Source: Teredinibacter sp. KSP-S5-2 (GTDB taxonomy: Bacteria; Pseudomonadota; Gammaproteobacteria; Pseudomonadales; Cellvibrionaceae). Taken from it: 64,000 bases of DNA. Shown here piece after piece: positions 46,482 to 57,427 of this stretch; positions within the stretch are counted from its first letter, which is position 1; every line of letters starts with the position of its first letter. The DNA is taken from positions 2,912,001-2,976,000 of the forward strand of contig NZ_CP120416.1 of the NCBI RefSeq assembly GCF_032773895.1. Direction: 5' to 3'. A program made the translations under genes and the position numbers. The notes below the pieces were generated by a model. That model had not been told where the DNA came from. It did not search any database and saw only the letters and a program-made list of their open reading frames with translations.

Positions 46482-48977
46482 ATGACTCGAACAATCACTC
46501 AGATAATTTGTATTATTTTTGCCACTGCAATCTTGGCCAGTATTACAACAACAACGCAAGCACAAATGCCAAGCAAAGAGCAAATTGAGAAGTTCAAACG
46601 ACTACCACCTGCGGAGCAAAAAGCACTTGCCATGAGCCTTGGTATCAATTTTGATGACTACGCATTCATGCTAGAAGGTGGTGGGTCAAGCCCCAGTTCA
46701 GTCATTCCAACAGAAAAAGTCACTGGAGATCGAATCCAACAACAAAAAAAAATACAGTTGGAAAAACAGCTCAAGGATCTGGAAAAAGGCATTTCGCTTG
46801 AAGAAGACGAAAGCCCCGAAACTACCGACGAAGATATCGAACTATTTGGGTATAACGTATTTGATTTAGGAGGAGAAGCTTTTGCCCCAGCCACAGACAT
46901 TCCCATCCCTTCAGATTACGTTCTTGGCCCCGGAGACACACTTGTTATCCAATTATTTGGCAAAAAAAACCAAACAGAAACCCTTAGCATTACCCGAGAA
47001 GGAAACATACTCCTGCCAGATATTGGTCCAATAACACTTGCAGGTTTAACTTTCTCACAAGTATCAAAAAAAGTTGAAGAAATCGTCTCCAAACAAATGA
47101 TTGGTGTTACCAGCTCCGTAACCATGTCAGAATTACGTACAATCCGCGTCTTTGTTTTAGGTGAAGTACAAATCCCCGGCTCCTATGTCATAGGCTCTCT
47201 ATCGACAATGAGCAACGCAATATTTTCAAGCGGCGGCATTACTAAAATAGGTTCACTACGTAATATACAGCTAAAGCGTAGCGGAAAAATTGTTACAACC
47301 CTCGATCTATATGACCTGTTGCTTAGGGGTGATACTAGCGATGACTCTCGTCTATTACCAGGTGACGTAATATTTGTCCCTCCAATAGGAAAAACCGTTG
47401 GCTTATCCGGTGACGTAAAACGGCCTGCGATCTACGAACTAAAAAGTGAAAAGAGCGTGGAAGATGCATTAAAACTAGCTGGAGGATTACTCCCTACAGC
47501 CTATATGCCCGCATCAAGAATCGAACGAATAACTCAAGCAGGAGAAAAAACCCTTGTAAATTTAGACCTATCAACACCTCAGGGAAAGAGTTTTAAATTA
47601 AAAGACGCAGATGTAATACAAATATTCTCTACACTCAACACAATGCGAGATATTGTGAAGCTAGACGGGCATGTAAAAAGACCAGGAGGATTTGCCTGGC
47701 GACAAAACATGAGATTCACAGATATCGTATCTGATGTCGATGAGCTACTCGCTAACCCCGACATAGAAATCGGCCTAATAAAAAGAGAACAAAAGCTTAC
47801 TAGAAAAATAACTACTGTCATCTTTTCTCCGAAAAAAGCATTTAGAAATCCCAGCAGTGCGGAAAACCCGCTTCTGCACCCTCGAGACTCAGTAATTCTT
47901 TTCAACTACGAAGATGACAGGACCGAACTTTTAAAAGAACTAGTTTCACAAATGAAACTTCAAGCAAGCTTTGAAGAAAGAGAAAAAACAGTCCGCGTTG
48001 ATGGCAGCGTTCGATTTCAAGGGGAGTACCCCCTGGCGGACAACATGAAGGCTCAAGACCTTATTCATCTTGCTGGAGGACTTCTAGAGCACGCACTGGA
48101 AACCAGAGCAGAAATCACACGAAGAACACTAGACGAAAATCGAAACAACTCAGTGATGCACCTTAAAATTGACCCTTTCCAAGAAAACCCTCAGCTGGTC
48201 GAAGGAGACTCTCTAAGAATACTAAAAGTTCCGATGTGGAAAGAAAAAGAAACAATTACCCTCCAAGGAGAAGTCATGCATCCAGGAACCTACTCAATCC
48301 TTCCTGGGGAGACTCTTATGGACGTAATACATCGCTCCGGCGGCTTAACACCTCATGCCTATGCATCAGGGGCTGTTTTTTCAAGAGTTGAGTTAAGGGA
48401 GCTAGAGGAAGAAAGACTGCAAGATCTAAAAGCAAAGATAGAAAGTGATATCGCCGCAACAAACTTAACAGAAAGCTCCCTAAAGCCAGGTAAAGTCGAC
48501 GACAAAGAAGCACAAAAAATAATTGAAAACCTAAGTAAAGTGAGACCCCTCGGTCGTATGGTAATTGACCTTCCCAAAATTCTATCAGAACCGAACTCTT
48601 TCGACTTCCCACTTGAAGACGGCGATTCGCTAACAATCCCAAAACACAAACCCTCAATAATGGTAGTAGGGGAAGTACAATATCCGACATCCCATTTTTT
48701 TGATCGGAAGCTAAACACAATGGATTATGTTGAACGCTCCGGAGGAACGAAACAGAATGCAGACAAAAAAAGAATATACATAGTAAAAGCAAATGGGAGG
48801 GTGTTTTTACCCAAGAGTTCAGCATGGTTCAAAGTAAAAGGCAATAACTTAGAACCCGGCGATACTATTGTTGTTCCTGTCGACACCGATAGGGTCGACC
48901 CTATAACAATGTGGAGCAGTGTAACAACCATTATGTACCAAGCTGCTCTTGGGGTTGCAGCCATAGCTAGCCTATAA
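46482..48977 (+). CDS. Polysaccharide export protein with Poly_export and multiple SLBB domains
   Basis: 831 residues, roughly twice the length of Wza. A Sec signal ends near TTTQA-QMPSK; there is no lipobox Cys at the cleavage site, unlike Wza. A charged coiled region (about 75-120) precedes the Poly_export domain (about 140-225: SDYVLGPGDTLVIQLFGKKN). Several SLBB/soluble ligand-binding units follow, each with a G-V.RPG.Y or GEV..PG.Y strand: near 228 (GEVQIPGSYVIG), 315 (GDVKRPAIYEL), 400 (GHVKRPGGFAW), 515 (GSVRFQGEYPL), 610 (GEVMHPGTYSI) and 745 (GEVQYPTSHFF). It probably forms the outer-membrane exit for the polysaccharide with the Wzi-like protein. Confidence 0.88.
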   Translation: MTRTITQIICIIFATAILASITTTTQAQMPSKEQIEKFKRLPPAEQKALAMSLGINFDDYAFMLEGGGSSPSSVIPTEKVTGDRIQQQKKIQLEKQLKDLEKGISLEEDESPETTDEDIELFGYNVFDLGGEAFAPATDIPIPSDYVLGPGDTLVIQLFGKKNQTETLSITREGNILLPDIGPITLAGLTFSQVSKKVEEIVSKQMIGVTSSVTMSELRTIRVFVLGEVQIPGSYVIGSLSTMSNAIFSSGGITKIGSLRNIQLKRSGKIVTTLDLYDLLLRGDTSDDSRLLPGDVIFVPPIGKTVGLSGDVKRPAIYELKSEKSVEDALKLAGGLLPTAYMPASRIERITQAGEKTLVNLDLSTPQGKSFKLKDADVIQIFSTLNTMRDIVKLDGHVKRPGGFAWRQNMRFTDIVSDVDELLANPDIEIGLIKREQKLTRKITTVIFSPKKAFRNPSSAENPLLHPRDSVILFNYEDDRTELLKELVSQMKLQASFEEREKTVRVDGSVRFQGEYPLADNMKAQDLIHLAGGLLEHALETRAEITRRTLDENRNNSVMHLKIDPFQENPQLVEGDSLRILKVPMWKEKETITLQGEVMHPGTYSILPGETLMDVIHRSGGLTPHAYASGAVFSRVELRELEEERLQDLKAKIESDIAATNLTESSLKPGKVDDKEAQKIIENLSKVRPLGRMVIDLPKILSEPNSFDFPLEDGDSLTIPKHKPSIMVVGEVQYPTSHFFDRKLNTMDYVERSGGTKQNADKKRIYIVKANGRVFLPKSSAWFKVKGNNLEPGDTIVVPVDTDRVDPITMWSSVTTIMYQAALGVAAIASL

Positions 48978-48988
48978 CTAATAAGAGG

Positions 48989-49017
48989 TTGCCAGAAAAA
49001 AAAAGAATGATTACAAT
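48989..49017 (+). promoter_or_regulatory. Promoter of tRNA-Val
   Basis: TTGCCA, 17 bp, TACAAT, followed by a GC-rich ACGCGCCC discriminator typical of stringently controlled RNA genes. A 9-bp hairpin CCTCTTATG/CATAAGAGG (49024-49051) lies in the leader. Confidence 0.7.
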
Positions 49018-49057
49018 ACGCGCCCTCTTATGATAGCCACAGCATAAGAGGCTTGCT

Positions 49058-49134
49058 AGAACCGTAGCTCAGTTGGTTAGAGCACTACCTTGACATGGTA
49101 GGGGTCGGCGGTTCAAATCCGCCCGGTTCTACCA
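49058..49134 (+). tRNA. tRNA-Val (anticodon GAC)
   Basis: 77 nt, acceptor AGAACCG/CGGTTCT, encoded ACCA, anticodon arm CTACC-TTGACAT-GGTAG. Confidence 0.95.
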
Positions 49135-49178
49135 GTTAACTCTTTATAAATCAATGAGTTAACTAATGAAATAAAAGG

Positions 49179-49207
49179 TTGACACCAAGCTAAACGATGT
49201 TTAGTAT
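49179..49207 (+). promoter_or_regulatory. Promoter of tRNA-Asn
   Basis: TTGACA, 17 bp, TAGTAT, then ACGCGCTC, a discriminator like that of the tRNA-Val promoter. A small hairpin AAGGC/GCCTT is in the leader. Confidence 0.75.
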
Positions 49208-49240
49208 ACGCGCTCTTTCAAGGCAACAGCCTTACATCAC

Positions 49241-49316
49241 TCCGCCTTAGCTCAGTTGGTAGAGCAAATGACTGTTAATCATTAGGTCGCTGGTTCGAGC
49301 CCAGCAGGCGGAGCCA
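49241..49316 (+). tRNA. tRNA-Asn (anticodon GTT)
   Basis: 76 nt, acceptor TCCGCCT/AGGCGGA with GCCA end, anticodon arm ATGAC-TGTTAAT-CAT-type with GTT. Confidence 0.95.
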
Positions 49317-50250
49317 AATAGAAAACCACATCACTGCCTGAAGTAGTTTTTTGTATTTGAAAAATGCTTCCCCAGCTTTTTTAGCAACCCCAACACCGGA
49401 ATGGCATAACACCATATAACCGAACCCGTCAAAGACTAATAGGTTTTCAAAACACTCGCCCACCCACATGGCAAGAGTTAATAAAAATAGTTCGACTGCT
49501 AGGCACCAAACATCTACCGAGAGTCTGTACCTCAGTTTTCTTAGGCATTTTTAGGTTTAAGTGCTACGATCCAAATTTGATGGACGAATTTGGATCGCTT
49601 TGCTGTCCGTAGGATGACTACAGGGATACTCTCGGTCAGGTTCGGGCTTACTGACGCATCCAGTTATACACTTGCTCAGATAAGGGTTAGTCAAATTAGT
49701 TGTCAGGAGAGTAGCGTGTATTGTCTAATCAAAACAGAACGGATTTGCTTTTTAAATCAGGCAAACAATGAGCTCAAGGCTTAGACAGATGATTTTGCCT
49801 ATGGATTTTTAAGCGCCGTACCACCAGCTATACACGCAAGCTCTGACATGCTACTCAAAACCTATTCTGTTTGAAAGAAATGGTTCATCTCAAACACATC
49901 GTTTCGATTCATCATATAGTATAGTACACGTCACACCCAAATTTATTCACGAGAATAGAAAGCGTCTTTCCCTAGCCAAACTTGTTTATCAATTTCTCCA
50001 AATACTTTTTCGCGCAATCGTTGCCTCGAATAAATAATGTAGCCACTTCTGGCAAGGCCCACTTTAAGCGGCCATTACCTATTATTGAACCGACGTGCCT
50101 ATTTTTTTGTAATCAGGCTCTTTGCTGCACACAAATAACGGAGAGTAAGGACAAAAGGTTTGCACCATTGGGAATCGATCAATGGTGGTTTTACCCAGGT
50201 ATAACAGACACTTGGTTAAGAGTGGATAATCCACATTAACGAGATGTTAG
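49317..50250. other. Gene-poor stretch after tRNA-Asn
   Basis: About 930 bp with only spurious short frames. It holds one perfect 11-bp inverted repeat CGATCCAAATT-N9-AATTTGGATCG (49567-49597). The region is followed by IS remnants, so it may itself be decayed mobile DNA. Confidence 0.55.
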
Positions 50251-50700
50251 ATGACAAGAACAAGAAAACAATACACTCGCGAGTATAAACAAGAAACAAT
50301 TGTACTTGTACATAAATCCAAACAAGCATTAGCCATATAGTCAATAGTCTTGGCGTTGATGACAACTTGCTCATGCATTGGGTTAAAGAGTTTTCAGGGT
50401 CGACTAAGACCGTGTTCCCCAGTAATGGCAACCCAAGAGATGAGGAAGTCACTCACCTTCGTATGAGTTAGCCGAAGTAAAGCGAGAGCGGGATTTTTTA
50501 CGAGAAACGACAGCGTACTTCGCGAAGCACCCCAAGTGAAATACCACATTATCGAACACTGCCGTATACCTTTCCTGTCAGAATGATATGTCGTTTGCTT
50601 CAGGTTTCTCATGGCGGCGATTACGATTCGCGAGACAGGAAGCAGCCAAGCACCATTGCCCAACATGACGCTCGCTTATCAAGAAATATTGCATGAATAC
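50251..50700 (+). pseudogene. Decayed IS3-family transposase remnant (orfA and start of orfB)
   Basis: The frame starts MTRTRKQYTREYKQETIVLV, then has stops, and resumes as GSTKTVFPSNGNPRDEEVTH and VKRERDFLRETTAYFAKHPK, typical IS3-family OrfA. YHIIEHCRIPFLSE and MAAITIRETGS resemble the OrfB N-terminus. Multiple stops show it is dead. The intact IS3 element begins about 30 bp downstream. Confidence 0.7.
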
Positions 50701-50771
50701 ACCTTGACAGTGACCTCAGTGCATCTGAAGCTGTAGTGGCATAGTGAAATTGGCCACCTGATTAGAGGTGA

Positions 50772-51982
<1,211 letters not shown>

Positions 51983-52117
51983 CCACTATAGATTGAAGTA
52001 GAACCACCTACATCCTTTACGAATAAGCACTTTTTAATTGAAGTTAAAGCATTTACACTTTGATCTATTGAGCCTTACATACAGTTGACTCCTAACTCAT
52101 AACAAGACGGGTAAATA

Positions 52118-53167
52118 ATGACAAAAAGATACGCGGAGCTGGATGCGATTAGAGGGTTAGCTGCAATAATGGTTGTTCTCTACCACTACACGACTTGGCA
52201 TGCCCAATCCCTAGGGTATTCGACAACGATTCCGTTATTTACTTTCGAATTAGGAAAAACCGGAGTCCATCTATTTTTTATGGTAAGTGGTTTTGTGATT
52301 TTCTTAACCCTCGACAAAACTAAAAGTGCGTTCGATTTCATAGTATCCAGGCTCTCAAGACTCTATCCAGCCTATTGGATAGCCGTTTTATTGACTTTTA
52401 GTATTGTGACTATTTTTTCTCTTCCAGGAAGAGAGGTTTCTATAGAGCATGCCCTATTAAACCTGACAATGCTACAAAAGTGGTTAAGAATACCCGCAGT
52501 GGACGGGGTCTATTGGACACTGGCCATTGAACTAGCGTTTTACTTGATTATGTTTTCACTCTACTTGTTAAACTTGTTAAAAAGAATAGAGCTGATTTCA
52601 TTGCTATGGCTACTACTTATTACTGCGGCGTACGCCGCAGAATCACGCTCCGGTGTTACTATACATGAAGCAATCAAACTAACACTGCTCCTCACTCACG
52701 GCTACCTGTTCATAGCAGGGATGATGTTTTATAAGTTTATGATAGTAAAGAACTTTATTTCATTATCTATCGCTTTCTTAAGCTTAATTATTGGTCTCTA
52801 TATCGGAGATACAAGCATATGGTTACATTGCGCTTTTTATGCCACCTTTACTCTCTTTACCTGTAACTTACTTAAGTTCATAGCTGTTAAACCCTTAGTG
52901 TTTTTGGGAAGCATTTCATACAGTTTGTATTTGACACATCAAAATATTGGGTATGTAGTAATAAAACTACTAGAAGATTATGAATTAGCAAATAGTGTAA
53001 GTGTTATATTAACACCTTCCCTGATAAGTATTTGTATTGCTACTATAATGTATAGACTAATTGAAAAGCCGGCTCTGAAGAGAGTTAGAGGTTACTGGCA
53101 AGCAAGCCCATTGCGGAGCGAACTAGCGCGCTTTTCTGACAAAAAATTCGACCCCAAAATAACTTAG
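52118..53167 (+). CDS. Acyltransferase 3 family membrane protein (OafA/YrhL type)
   Basis: 349 residues with about ten hydrophobic segments. The N-terminal RYAELDAIRGLAAIMVVLYH has the family RG motif and catalytic-type His; KTGVHLFFMVSGFVIF and the R..RLYPAYW motif follow; the C-terminus has FLGSISYSLYLTHQNIG. Such enzymes O-acetylate or otherwise acylate surface polysaccharides. The gene sits among IS elements close to the polysaccharide genes, so the polysaccharide is a likely substrate, by inference. Confidence 0.9.
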   Translation: MTKRYAELDAIRGLAAIMVVLYHYTTWHAQSLGYSTTIPLFTFELGKTGVHLFFMVSGFVIFLTLDKTKSAFDFIVSRLSRLYPAYWIAVLLTFSIVTIFSLPGREVSIEHALLNLTMLQKWLRIPAVDGVYWTLAIELAFYLIMFSLYLLNLLKRIELISLLWLLLITAAYAAESRSGVTIHEAIKLTLLLTHGYLFIAGMMFYKFMIVKNFISLSIAFLSLIIGLYIGDTSIWLHCAFYATFTLFTCNLLKFIAVKPLVFLGSISYSLYLTHQNIGYVVIKLLEDYELANSVSVILTPSLISICIATIMYRLIEKPALKRVRGYWQASPLRSELARFSDKKFDPKIT

Positions 53168-53175
53168 ACTACCCT

Positions 53176-53317
53176 CTTCCTTTTTTCGAACAGCAAGAGC
53201 TTCCTATCCTGCGCATCTTGACGGATAGAAGAACAGAGTATTGTGGCCGTGTTGAGCAGCATGATTACCAGCTTTATCTTGCTATAAATGACATTGACCA
53301 CACTAAGACAAAAGCCG
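53176..53317 (+). pseudogene. Left fragment of an interrupted IS transposase gene (IS481-like)
   Basis: Encodes EQQELPILRILTDRRTEYCG, then QLYLAINDIDHTKTKA, part of a DDE integrase core. The gene is broken by the IS cluster at 53318-55399 and its continuation starts at 55400. The N-terminal part is missing. Confidence 0.7.
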
Positions 53318-53447
53318 TGTAGTGGTATAGTGAATTTGGCCACCTAATTAGAGGTGATATTATCACTTCAGACATAATAAGGTGAGCACTATGAGTAAAA
53401 GAACCCGTCGGACATTTACCCCGGAGTTTCGGTTAGAAGCGGCTGAG
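53318..53447 (+). mobile_element. 130-bp left-end fragment of the 50732-type IS3 element
   Basis: Nearly identical to the first 130 bp of the intact IS, including the OrfA start ([19 protein letters not shown]), cut off exactly where the next IS begins with TGTAGTGG. Confidence 0.85.
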
Positions 53448-53561
53448 TGTAGTGGTAGACAGGGGCTATCCACTTCCCCATTAAAGAGACAACCCTATGT
53501 AACCATCCCCTAAAATAGAGAGAGTTCTCCGGCTTAAACTGTTCCATACGGAGAGCACACA

Positions 53562-53819
53562 ATGAAGAAATTACGTTTTACAGAAACCCAGATCGTTAAA
53601 AGAAGTTGAAGGCGGTCGGTTGGCCAAGGAAGCTTGCCGAGAGCATGGTATTTCGGATGCAACCTACTACAACTGGAAAACAAAATACGGTGGCATGGAG
53701 GCGTCTGACGTTAAACGACTTAAAGATTTGGAAGAAGAAAATCGCCGACTAAAACAAATGTATGCCGAGCTGAGCCTGGATCATAAGATTCTGAAGGATA
53801 TTGTTGAAAAAAAGCTGTA
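53562..53819 (+). pseudogene. Broken OrfA of the IS407-like element
   Basis: MKKLRFTETQIVK is followed by a stop, and the frame resumes as GGRLAKEACREHGISDATYY and ASDVKRLKDLEEENRRLKQM. A deletion of about 8 nt near 53597 explains the shift. Confidence 0.8.
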
Positions 53820-54661
53820 GCACCTACTGTGCGGCGTGAGCTGGTGGATTACACCAAAGCACAGCATGATATCGCTTACGGCGTGCCTGCCACATCGTAG
53901 GGATTAGTGATTCTGTTTATCGCTATCGGCCGGACAGACATCGTGATGACCCGGTCATCCTTGCATTGCAGGAGGCTAGCGAGCGCTATCCCGTTTATGG
54001 TTTTAGCAAATTACTGAAAATGTTGCGCCCAAATGGGCATCACTGGAATCACAAGCGAGTGCATCGCATTTATTGTGAGTTGAATTTAAACAAACGGCGC
54101 AAGGGAAAAAGGCGTTTACCAACAAGAAACCCTGAGCCATTAATGGTGCCCATAAAGGCCAACCACTGCTGGTCAATGGATTTTATGAGTGATGCCTTGA
54201 TGTGTGGCCGTCGATTCAGAACCTTTAATGTGGTTGATGATTTCAATCGTGAAATTTTGGCCATTGAAGTCAATTTGGGCCTGCCTGCGGCAAGAGTGAT
54301 TCGCGTGTTGGAGCGGATCATTGCTTGGCGTGGTTACCCAACAAAACTGCGAATGGATAATGGGCCGGAGTTTATTTCATGTGCATTAGCGGAATGGGCT
54401 GAGCCTCACCAGGTTGGCTTGGAATTTATCAAGCCGGGAACGCCGACACAAAATTCATTTATCGAACGCTTAATCGTACATACCGCGAAGCGATTTTAAA
54501 TCGGTATGCATTTAAAACGCTTAACCAGGTTCGTGAGTTAACTGAAAACTGGATGCGTGAGTACAACGAAGAACGGCCACATGATTCACTAGGAGATCTG
54601 ACGCCATGGGAATATCTGGCCAAAACTCAATCGCCGAAAACCTCTAATTTAAAGTGCCACT
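53820..54661 (+). pseudogene. Broken OrfB of the IS407-like element
   Basis: Pieces: VRRELVDYTKAQHDIAYGVP, then after a frameshift ISDSVYRYRPDRHRDDPV through SMDFMSDALMCG (Asp), RMDNGPEFIS (Asp) and NSFIERL (Glu), then a second frameshift near 54474 to NRTYREAILNRYAFKTLNQV and YNEERPHDSLGDLTPWEYL. At least two shifts make it inactive. Confidence 0.85.
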
Positions 54662-54664
54662 AAT

Positions 54665-55399
54665 GATGGGGTGTTTACACATTCACGCGTCCCTTCATCA
54701 ATCACATTCAGTGCACGAAAACGCTTACCGCAATACAGTGCATCATGCATAAAATCAAGCACCCAATGGCAATTTGGATACTGACTTACCACCAATGGCT
54801 TCCTTATTATTTTGGGGAGAACACGTTTCGCTCTTCTGCGTAAATTCAGCCCCATTCGACAATAGACACGATAAGCTCGTTTATGGTTAAAAGTCGAATA
54901 CGCTTGTAACACTTCCAGAACCTCGCTCTAGCGGAGTTTTGGAGTTGTTCATTCAAGGCATCAATGACTGCAGCATCGACGGCTCGCCAATCTCTGGGAA
55001 CCCGGTAGTAACTGGCTCGCCCAAGTTTACCAGTTCGACAAGCCTGATTCAAAAAGCCATAAAGCCGACTCTCGTCATTCTACTGTCACCAACCCTTTTT
55101 TCAAACAAATCCTTCAGTGCCGCATTTTCAAGGCTAAGCTCAGCAAACATCTTTTTCAGTTTGTTGCTTTCTTCCTCAAGTTCTTTCAGCCTTTTCACAT
55201 CCGAGGCTTCCATTCCACCGTATTTGCTTTTCCAGTTGTAATAGGTGGCATTGCTAATGCCATGACCCACATCTGCTTCTTTGAGAATAGATGCAATTTG
55301 TGTTTCTGTGAATCGAGATTTCTTCATTATTGCCTCCTGAGTAAATCATCATCTCAGAAAACTCGAATTAACGCTGTCTGATATTAAGGGAAGTGGACA
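54665..55399 (-). pseudogene. Truncated IS407-like element on the minus strand
   Basis: From the end TGTCCACTTCCC (55399), OrfA begins at 55327 (MKKSRFTETQIASILKEADV) with an internal deletion before HGISNATYYNWKSKYGGMEA. OrfB pieces follow (CRTGKLGRASYYRVPRDWRA; FNHKRAYRVYCRMGLNLRRR; HWVLDFMHDALYCGKRFRAL), and the element stops at DEGTRE near 54690, cut by its neighbour. It is related to, but distinct from, the 53448 element. Confidence 0.8.
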
Positions 55400-55657
55400 C
55401 AAGACCATGTCTCCGCAGGCTAATGGGAGGATCTGTCAGCTCATCCATAAAACGATTCTAAACGAGTTTTACCAAGTCACTTTCCGAAAGAAGTTGTGCC
55501 GCAGTTTGGAGGAGTTGCAAAAGACCTGGACGATTGGGCGGAATGCTATACCAATGAACGAACTCATTAAGGGAAGAGATCCTGCGGCAAAACGCCAATG
55601 AAAACTTTGCTTGATAGCAAGTCAGTTGGGGCCGAAAAGAATTTAGCTCGAATCTAA
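55400..55657 (+). pseudogene. Right fragment of the interrupted IS481-like transposase gene
   Basis: Continues the 53176-53317 fragment: KTMSPQANGRICQLIHKTIL, NEFYQVTFRKKLCRSLEELQ, then after a frameshift KDLDDWAECYTNERTH, a stop, and GKRSCGKTPMKTLLDSKS to TAA at 55655. The two halves together give the usual HTKTK-MSPQ-NG...ERTHQGK order of the family. Confidence 0.75.
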
Positions 55658-55751
55658 TCTGATTCACTATATAAACTTATCGTTTTTTCTATTTTTATAT
55701 CATTTTACTCTCAAAGAAAAAATTATTATAAATCTGGCTGGCGCACTAAAA

Positions 55752-56693
55752 CTACACACGTAGTATTTTTTGAATTGAATCCACCAAACTGATTTTTGGA
55801 GTCCAGCCTAACTCATTAAACAGCTTTGAATTATCACCAACGGCCTTATCCGAATCCCCAGTGGGGGTAGGACCTACATCTGACAAAATTGGAACTCTAG
55901 AACGTGATATATCTACGACTTTCTCAGCAAGACATCCTATTGTAATCCCTTTTCCTGTGCAAACATTATATGCCGTACCAGTTGACCCGTTAATTGCAAT
56001 TTGTATAAACGCTTCAGCAACATCTTCAACATCTATAAAATCTCGAATTGAGTCTAACCGGCCTAACCTAATTTCTTTACAACCACTAAGTATCTGATTA
56101 GAAAGCTTACCCAATACAAGCTTATCGGACATACCTAAACCAATTACATTAAAAGGCCTAGCTATTGTGGTAGATAATCCATACTGAGCCGATAAAAACA
56201 AAGCTGCCATAGAAGCAGCCGCTTTAGATTTACCATATCCCGACTGACCACCTATTGGATCGGATTCATCATATACTCCCGTTTTTTTGTAATCATATTC
56301 CGCAGCTGACCCCGCCACAATAATTTTCGATTTGTAAAAGCCAACTTTAGACATGCAACTAAACAGGTTAATTGTCAGACCTAAGTTCAATCTCCAGAGG
56401 TCAACTAAATCTATATTTCCAAACGCTCCCGCCAAATGAAAAACATAATCTGGTTCTGGCACTACGGAAAGGGTTTCCATCGAGGAATGCATATCGCATA
56501 AATCAACGCTATGAAACTCATCTAATATCTTAGTTTTTGCATTATCAGAAGCTTGGGTAGAAGGAGATTTCCCAAGCCCGATTATGCGAGATTGTGGGTA
56601 CCTGGATCGAAGCAGTTTGCATAAATAACGCCCAATGAAACCGGTAGCCCCTGTAACTAGTACTACAGGTTTGTACGCATCAATTAACTGCAT
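55752..56693 (-). CDS. NAD(P)-dependent sugar-nucleotide reductase/epimerase (Rmd-like SDR)
   Basis: 313 residues, extended SDR fold. VVLVTGATGFIGRYLCKLL is the nucleotide-binding motif; IIVAGSAAEYD gives the Ser, and SGYGKSKAAA the catalytic Tyr-Lys pair. ARPFNVIGLGMSDKLV and RDFIDVEDVAEAF resemble GDP-4-keto-6-deoxymannose reductase (Rmd) and related enzymes. It probably makes a GDP- or dTDP-linked 6-deoxy sugar; the exact product is not determinable. It overlaps the next gene upstream by 10 nt. Confidence 0.8.
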   Translation of the reverse strand: MQLIDAYKPVVLVTGATGFIGRYLCKLLRSRYPQSRIIGLGKSPSTQASDNAKTKILDEFHSVDLCDMHSSMETLSVVPEPDYVFHLAGAFGNIDLVDLWRLNLGLTINLFSCMSKVGFYKSKIIVAGSAAEYDYKKTGVYDESDPIGGQSGYGKSKAAASMAALFLSAQYGLSTTIARPFNVIGLGMSDKLVLGKLSNQILSGCKEIRLGRLDSIRDFIDVEDVAEAFIQIAINGSTGTAYNVCTGKGITIGCLAEKVVDISRSRVPILSDVGPTPTGDSDKAVGDNSKLFNELGWTPKISLVDSIQKILRV

Positions 56694-57415
56694 AAAAATC
56701 GGTGTTCATTATTCTCGAAGTCTTCTTGAGCTTGAGCGTAGTCATCCATTCGGCCGATATCCAACCAGTAGCAATCTTCCCTATAACAACTCACCTTCCC
56801 ACCTGCATTATGCACCTTCATAATCAGATCAGGCATGTCTAGCCGTTCATTTGGAACGATCATATCTCGCGCTCTCTTTGAGAGTATATTCACCCCCATA
56901 CTCACATCATAATTAAATACAGGCTTCTCTTGAAAACCTATAAAGTTACTATTTTCGTCCATATCAACCACACCAAAGTCGATCTTAACTTCCCTTTGAT
57001 AAACACCGATTGTAACGTCGGCACCTTCTTGGAGGTGATGGTCAGAGATGTTCTTGAAGCTCATCGTAGTCAACAAATCCCCATTCATTACAATGATATG
57101 TTCTGTTGAAAATTCCATTAAACCTATGGGGCCAGCGGTTCCTAACGGCTGCTGTTCATGGGAATATTGGATATTCAACCCAAATTTATCCCCATTGCCG
57201 CATACGGCTTTAATTAATTCTGGCAGATACCCCGTAGAAATTGTTACATCGAATATTCCAGAGTTTTTTAACTTATTAAGTAAGACCTCGATAATAGGCT
57301 TATGCCCCAAGGGTACAAGAGGCTTGGGGAAAGTTAACGTCAATGGACGTAATCGCGTGCCTTTCCCACCAGCCAATAGCACAGCCTCCATTTCTTGCGA
57401 GATATCTTTCATCAC
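56684..57415 (-). CDS. Sugar-1-phosphate nucleotidyltransferase
   Basis: 243 residues. The N-terminal pyrophosphorylase motif is EAVLLAGGKGTRLRPLTLTF followed by PKPLVPLGHKPI; metal and substrate residues are in HIIVMNGDLLTT; then FQEKP and DCYWLDIGRMDDYAQAQEDF. It makes an NDP-sugar (mannose-, heptose- or GlcNAc-like). It resembles the short PtmE/LegF/HddC class rather than RfbA. It forms a set with the two flanking SDR genes. Confidence 0.85.
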   Translation of the reverse strand: MMKDISQEMEAVLLAGGKGTRLRPLTLTFPKPLVPLGHKPIIEVLLNKLKNSGIFDVTISTGYLPELIKAVCGNGDKFGLNIQYSHEQQPLGTAGPIGLMEFSTEHIIVMNGDLLTTMSFKNISDHHLQEGADVTIGVYQREVKIDFGVVDMDENSNFIGFQEKPVFNYDVSMGVNILSKRARDMIVPNERLDMPDLIMKVHNAGGKVSCYREDCYWLDIGRMDDYAQAQEDFENNEHRFLCS

Positions 57416-57427
57416 ATCTCCTATTGA

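Larger units (their letters stand above)
53448..54664 (+). mobile_element. Degenerate IS3-family element (IS407-like group)
   Basis: The left end TGTAGTGGTAGACAGG and the right end CCACTAAT are related inverted repeats. OrfA and OrfB are both present but broken. Ends are approximate. Confidence 0.75.

Noticed and set aside
49275-49469. 64-codon minus-strand frame ending LLGSNQRPND
   Set aside because: Its end is antisense to tRNA-Asn, another standard artefact; no ribosome site.
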